Source: Paenibacillus_G filicis
Lineage (GTDB): Bacteria > Bacillota > Bacilli > Paenibacillales > NBRC-103111
DNA: 64,000 bases
Assembly (NCBI RefSeq): GCF_038070315.1
Contig: NZ_JBBPCC010000024.1
Span: forward strand, 73,739 to 137,738
Reading direction: 5' to 3'
A model generated the notes under the pieces. It ran no database searches. It worked only from the letters and a program-made list of their open reading frames with translations, and was not told where the DNA came from. This document shows, piece by piece, positions 61,774 to 64,000 of the stretch. Made by a program: the position numbers and the translations under genes. Positions within the stretch are counted from its first letter, which is position 1; every line of letters starts with the position of its first letter.

Positions 61774-62988
61774 TCACGCGCCTGCACGCTGTGTGCGATT
61801 GCTTCCCGTACGCAGCGAAAGCCCGAAGCACAGGATCAGGATGATTCCGGCCGCCACATAGGGGAAGTTAACATTCATATCGAATAGCAATCCGGCTGCG
61901 GCTGGCCCGATGATATTGCCGAGGCTGGTAAAGGAGGAGTTAAGTCCAGCCACATACCCTTGCTCTTCTTGCGCGACCATAGACATCTGTGTGCTAATGG
62001 CCGGACGCAAGATATCGATGGACAAGAATATGATAAAGGTGACGGCGAAGATAAGCCAGTACTGGTGAACAAATAACGTCAACAGGACGAACAATCCGGC
62101 AGCCAGCAGACAGGCCGTAATGACGACCTTCTCGCCAAAGCGGTTCATGATCCAGCCGAAGGCTGTTAACTGAACGACCGCGCCCCCAATGGAGGCGAAT
62201 GTGAAAATGAAGGCGATATCCTTCGGCGTGAAGCCGAATTTATGGTCCACGAACAGACCGAATATCGTTTCGTAGTTGGCAAGTCCAAACGACATGACGA
62301 ACACAATGATCAAGCTGATAAAATACGGCTCTCGGTAAGCGAAACGCAACTGCTGGAGCAGGCTCCTTTTCGGCGGCGAAGCAGGCGCTGTCTTGCCATT
62401 GCTCCCCTCTTCCTTTGCAGGAGACGGCAGCGATTCCGGCAGTACAACGGCCGTAAGCACCGCAGCGATCAGACCGGCAACCCCGGCGGAATAGAACGGT
62501 ACACGAAGGCCGAACTCGGCAATATAGCCCCCGATGCCGGGACCAATGATGAAGCCCGTTGTCAGAGCCGCATTGATATAGCCCATCCCCTTGGCACGTT
62601 CTTCCTCCGCAGTGACATCCGCCGCATAGGCCATAATGGCAGGCATGATCAGCGCTGAGCTAATGCCGCCCATCATCCGGGATACAAAGAGCAGCAGGGT
62701 TGAATCGGCTAATCCGAACACGACCTCGGCAAAAGCGAACACCACCATGCCGGCGACAATCATCCGCTTGCGTCCAAAGGAATCGGATAGCCGTCCCGCG
62801 AGCGGAGAGAAAACCAGCTGGGTCAAGGCAAACGAGGCGACAAGCAAGCCGGCAATACTTCCATTAGCGCCCAATAAGGTTATATATTTGGGGATGACCG
62901 GAATAACTAGCCCGATACCGGTAAAGACAAGAAATAAATTAAACATCAGAAGCAGCATAGCGCCCCGATTTTTGAGCAACAAAGCCAT
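61774..62988 (-). CDS. MFS drug efflux transporter, 12 helices (NorA/Bmr-like)
   Basis: The 404-residue protein has 12 predicted helices, motif A LAGRLSDSFGRKRMI, motif C (LTTGFIIGPGIGGYIAEFG) and the central loop after helix 6. This is typical of DHA1 multidrug pumps. It exports drugs in exchange for protons. I start at ATG 62986-62988, after GGAGG, because the upstream extension overlaps a poor ribosome site. No regulator gene is adjacent. Confidence 0.88.
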   Translation of the reverse strand: MALLLKNRGAMLLLMFNLFLVFTGIGLVIPVIPKYITLLGANGSIAGLLVASFALTQLVFSPLAGRLSDSFGRKRMIVAGMVVFAFAEVVFGLADSTLLLFVSRMMGGISSALIMPAIMAYAADVTAEEERAKGMGYINAALTTGFIIGPGIGGYIAEFGLRVPFYSAGVAGLIAAVLTAVVLPESLPSPAKEEGSNGKTAPASPPKRSLLQQLRFAYREPYFISLIIVFVMSFGLANYETIFGLFVDHKFGFTPKDIAFIFTFASIGGAVVQLTAFGWIMNRFGEKVVITACLLAAGLFVLLTLFVHQYWLIFAVTFIIFLSIDILRPAISTQMSMVAQEEQGYVAGLNSSFTSLGNIIGPAAAGLLFDMNVNFPYVAAGIILILCFGLSLRTGSNRTQRAGA

Positions 62989-63190
62989 CCATTTACCTCC
63001 AACTGAAATCCTGAATGTTAAACGTCCATCAAGTCGCACTTTAATATACTTATTAAACAATAAAGTATGGAATGTGTGGAATAAATGTAATGGATATTGT
63101 TGTCAGTTTCAATATGTATATTCTAGGATGAATATCAACGAGGTAATGGCTCCCCCACAATAACCTCACGAAAGGGAGTGTGTGACCTGC

Positions 63191-63761
63191 ATGCATATGA
63201 TCTCTGCCGTCTTGTATTCCTGACGCATTACCCAGTCTGGTCATTGTTGATCATCCTATTCTTCAGCTTTGCCATGGGAATCCTCTTATCGATATGGCGT
63301 AATCATCGGAAATGGTATTTGCCTTGCCGACTGTAGGTCTTCTGGCAGCCATTCTCAACATCTTTTTCACGCACTACCTCAACTCATTATTTCTTAACGC
63401 CGCTGGAACGGAGGGTACTGCAATCATGGTTTACGCAGAGAAAACAAACTCCCTGTACAATGATCAACCTGTTTTGGAGTACGAAGCAGTTCTTAAAACC
63501 TCCGACGGGCAGGATGTGGTGGCGAATTTCAATACCATGTCCGCCAGTATCTATCCGCTGCGCAATGCCATTCTTATTCCGCCCAAGGGCGAAGTTTTCG
63601 TCGCCAAATATGTTCCAGGCTTCGAACGCAATATCCTTATCATGAGCGACAGGTCCGATTACGGGAAAAAATGGGTAGTCCAGGAAGACCTAAAATCGGT
63701 TATGAAAGCCGAAACCCAGCTTGAGACGGCGGAACGTGAGCGGCAACCTAAGCAGGAATAA
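63191..63761 (+). pseudogene. Membrane-anchored protein gene with two apparent frameshifts
   Basis: The longest open frame starts at 63312 (149 residues) and lacks its natural beginning. Upstream, another frame continues logically: HYPVWSLLIILFFSFAMGIL then LSIWRNHRKWY. Adding one T in the TTT at 63318-63320 joins it as ...RKWYF-ALPTVGLLAAILNIFF. Adding one C after 63220 joins an ATG at 63191 (MHMISAVLYS-LTHYPVW). The restored ~190-residue protein has two membrane helices and an outer domain with a NILIMSDRSDYGKKWVV end. Both changes are one-base losses in short runs, so either a decayed gene or sequencing errors. Ribosome site GAAAGGGAG lies upstream. Confidence 0.6.
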
Positions 63762-63799
63762 AGGATTCTAAGTCGCACATTAGCTGCTGCAATGACAAA

Positions 63800-63833
63800 A
63801 AATCCCGCTCTTCATCTGAGAAGAGCGGGATTT
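63800..63833. terminator. Strong bidirectional terminator
   Basis: AAATCCCGCTCTTC pairs perfectly with GAAGAGCGGGATTT around a six-base loop. It is followed by TTCTTTT on the plus strand, and by TTTTTTG on the minus. It ends the frameshifted gene. Confidence 0.92.
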
Positions 63834-64000
63834 TCTTTTATCTCGCGCCGTCTATTTGTCTTGAGAAAATAATGTGTTTTCTTAGTGCTTAGGTTAAGAT
63901 AAGACTCCTTTAAAAGCACTACATGCTACCCGCGTATGTTCTTTAATTAATATTTGGAAATGGTACATAATGGAGGAGGGTCGTAGCCCAAGCGAAGGCG

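Overview
The window reads as a chromosomal segment from a Paenibacillus-like member of the Bacillales. The signs are strong Shine-Dalgarno sequences, frequent TTG/GTG starts, membrane-bound AraC-type regulators beside Lpl-type sugar ABC transporters that lack their own ATPase, LanFEG- and Bce-type antimicrobial peptide (AMP) modules, and close Bacillus-type relatives such as a YfmM-like ABC-F protein. Most of the window is GC-rich. A clearly AT-richer block lies at about 47.8-55.4 kb, with smaller ones near 39-42 kb and 60.4-61.7 kb. No rRNA, tRNA or CRISPR array was seen. The annotation was made by reading the sequence without database searches, so family names rest on motifs, gene order and remembered homologues.

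Layout. 1-5.3 kb: partial hypothetical gene, acyl-CoA dehydrogenase-like flavoprotein, secreted repeat protein, and a translationally coupled methyltransferase-DedA pair. 5.3-32 kb: a glycan-utilisation region entirely on the minus strand. It is built from two paralogous modules, each in the order membrane AraC sensor-regulator, lipoprotein solute-binding protein, two permeases, enzymes. Module 1 (17.3 to 5.3 kb) ends in two GH38 alpha-mannosidases separated by an 11-bp tandem repeat. Module 2 (31.9 to 17.5 kb) ends in a GH105-like unsaturated-uronyl hydrolase, a huge secreted BNR_4/heparinase-like/discoidin protein and a GH78 rhamnosidase. Both modules finish with a small coding remnant followed by a terminator. 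Oligosaccharides appear to be released outside by the secreted protein, imported by the two transporters (with a shared ATPase encoded elsewhere) and trimmed in the cytoplasm.

32-39 kb: a Tet(L)-like efflux pump divergent from an ArsR-family repressor, and a two-component system divergent from a lantibiotic-immunity type ABC transporter (LanFEG). 38.8-47.7 kb: assorted single genes (kinase-like fragment, DinB, ECF sigma/anti-sigma pair, ABC-F protein, TetR divergent from a MATE pump with three operator copies, GNAT). 47.8-55.4 kb: AT-rich block with an orphan secreted protein, a TraX-like membrane protein and a BceAB-BceRS type peptide-detoxification module.

55.8-59 kb: the most unusual unit. 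One minus-strand operon behind a Fur-like box encodes a Tat-exported two-domain multicopper oxidase, a ZIP transporter with an extracytoplasmic domain, TatA, a tiny CxxCH ORF and a lipoprotein cytochrome c. A ferroxidase-coupled metal uptake or periplasmic redox role is an inference. 59-64 kb: cyclase-family protein, transglutaminase-like protein, GrpB-family protein, MFS pump and a frameshifted membrane-protein gene.
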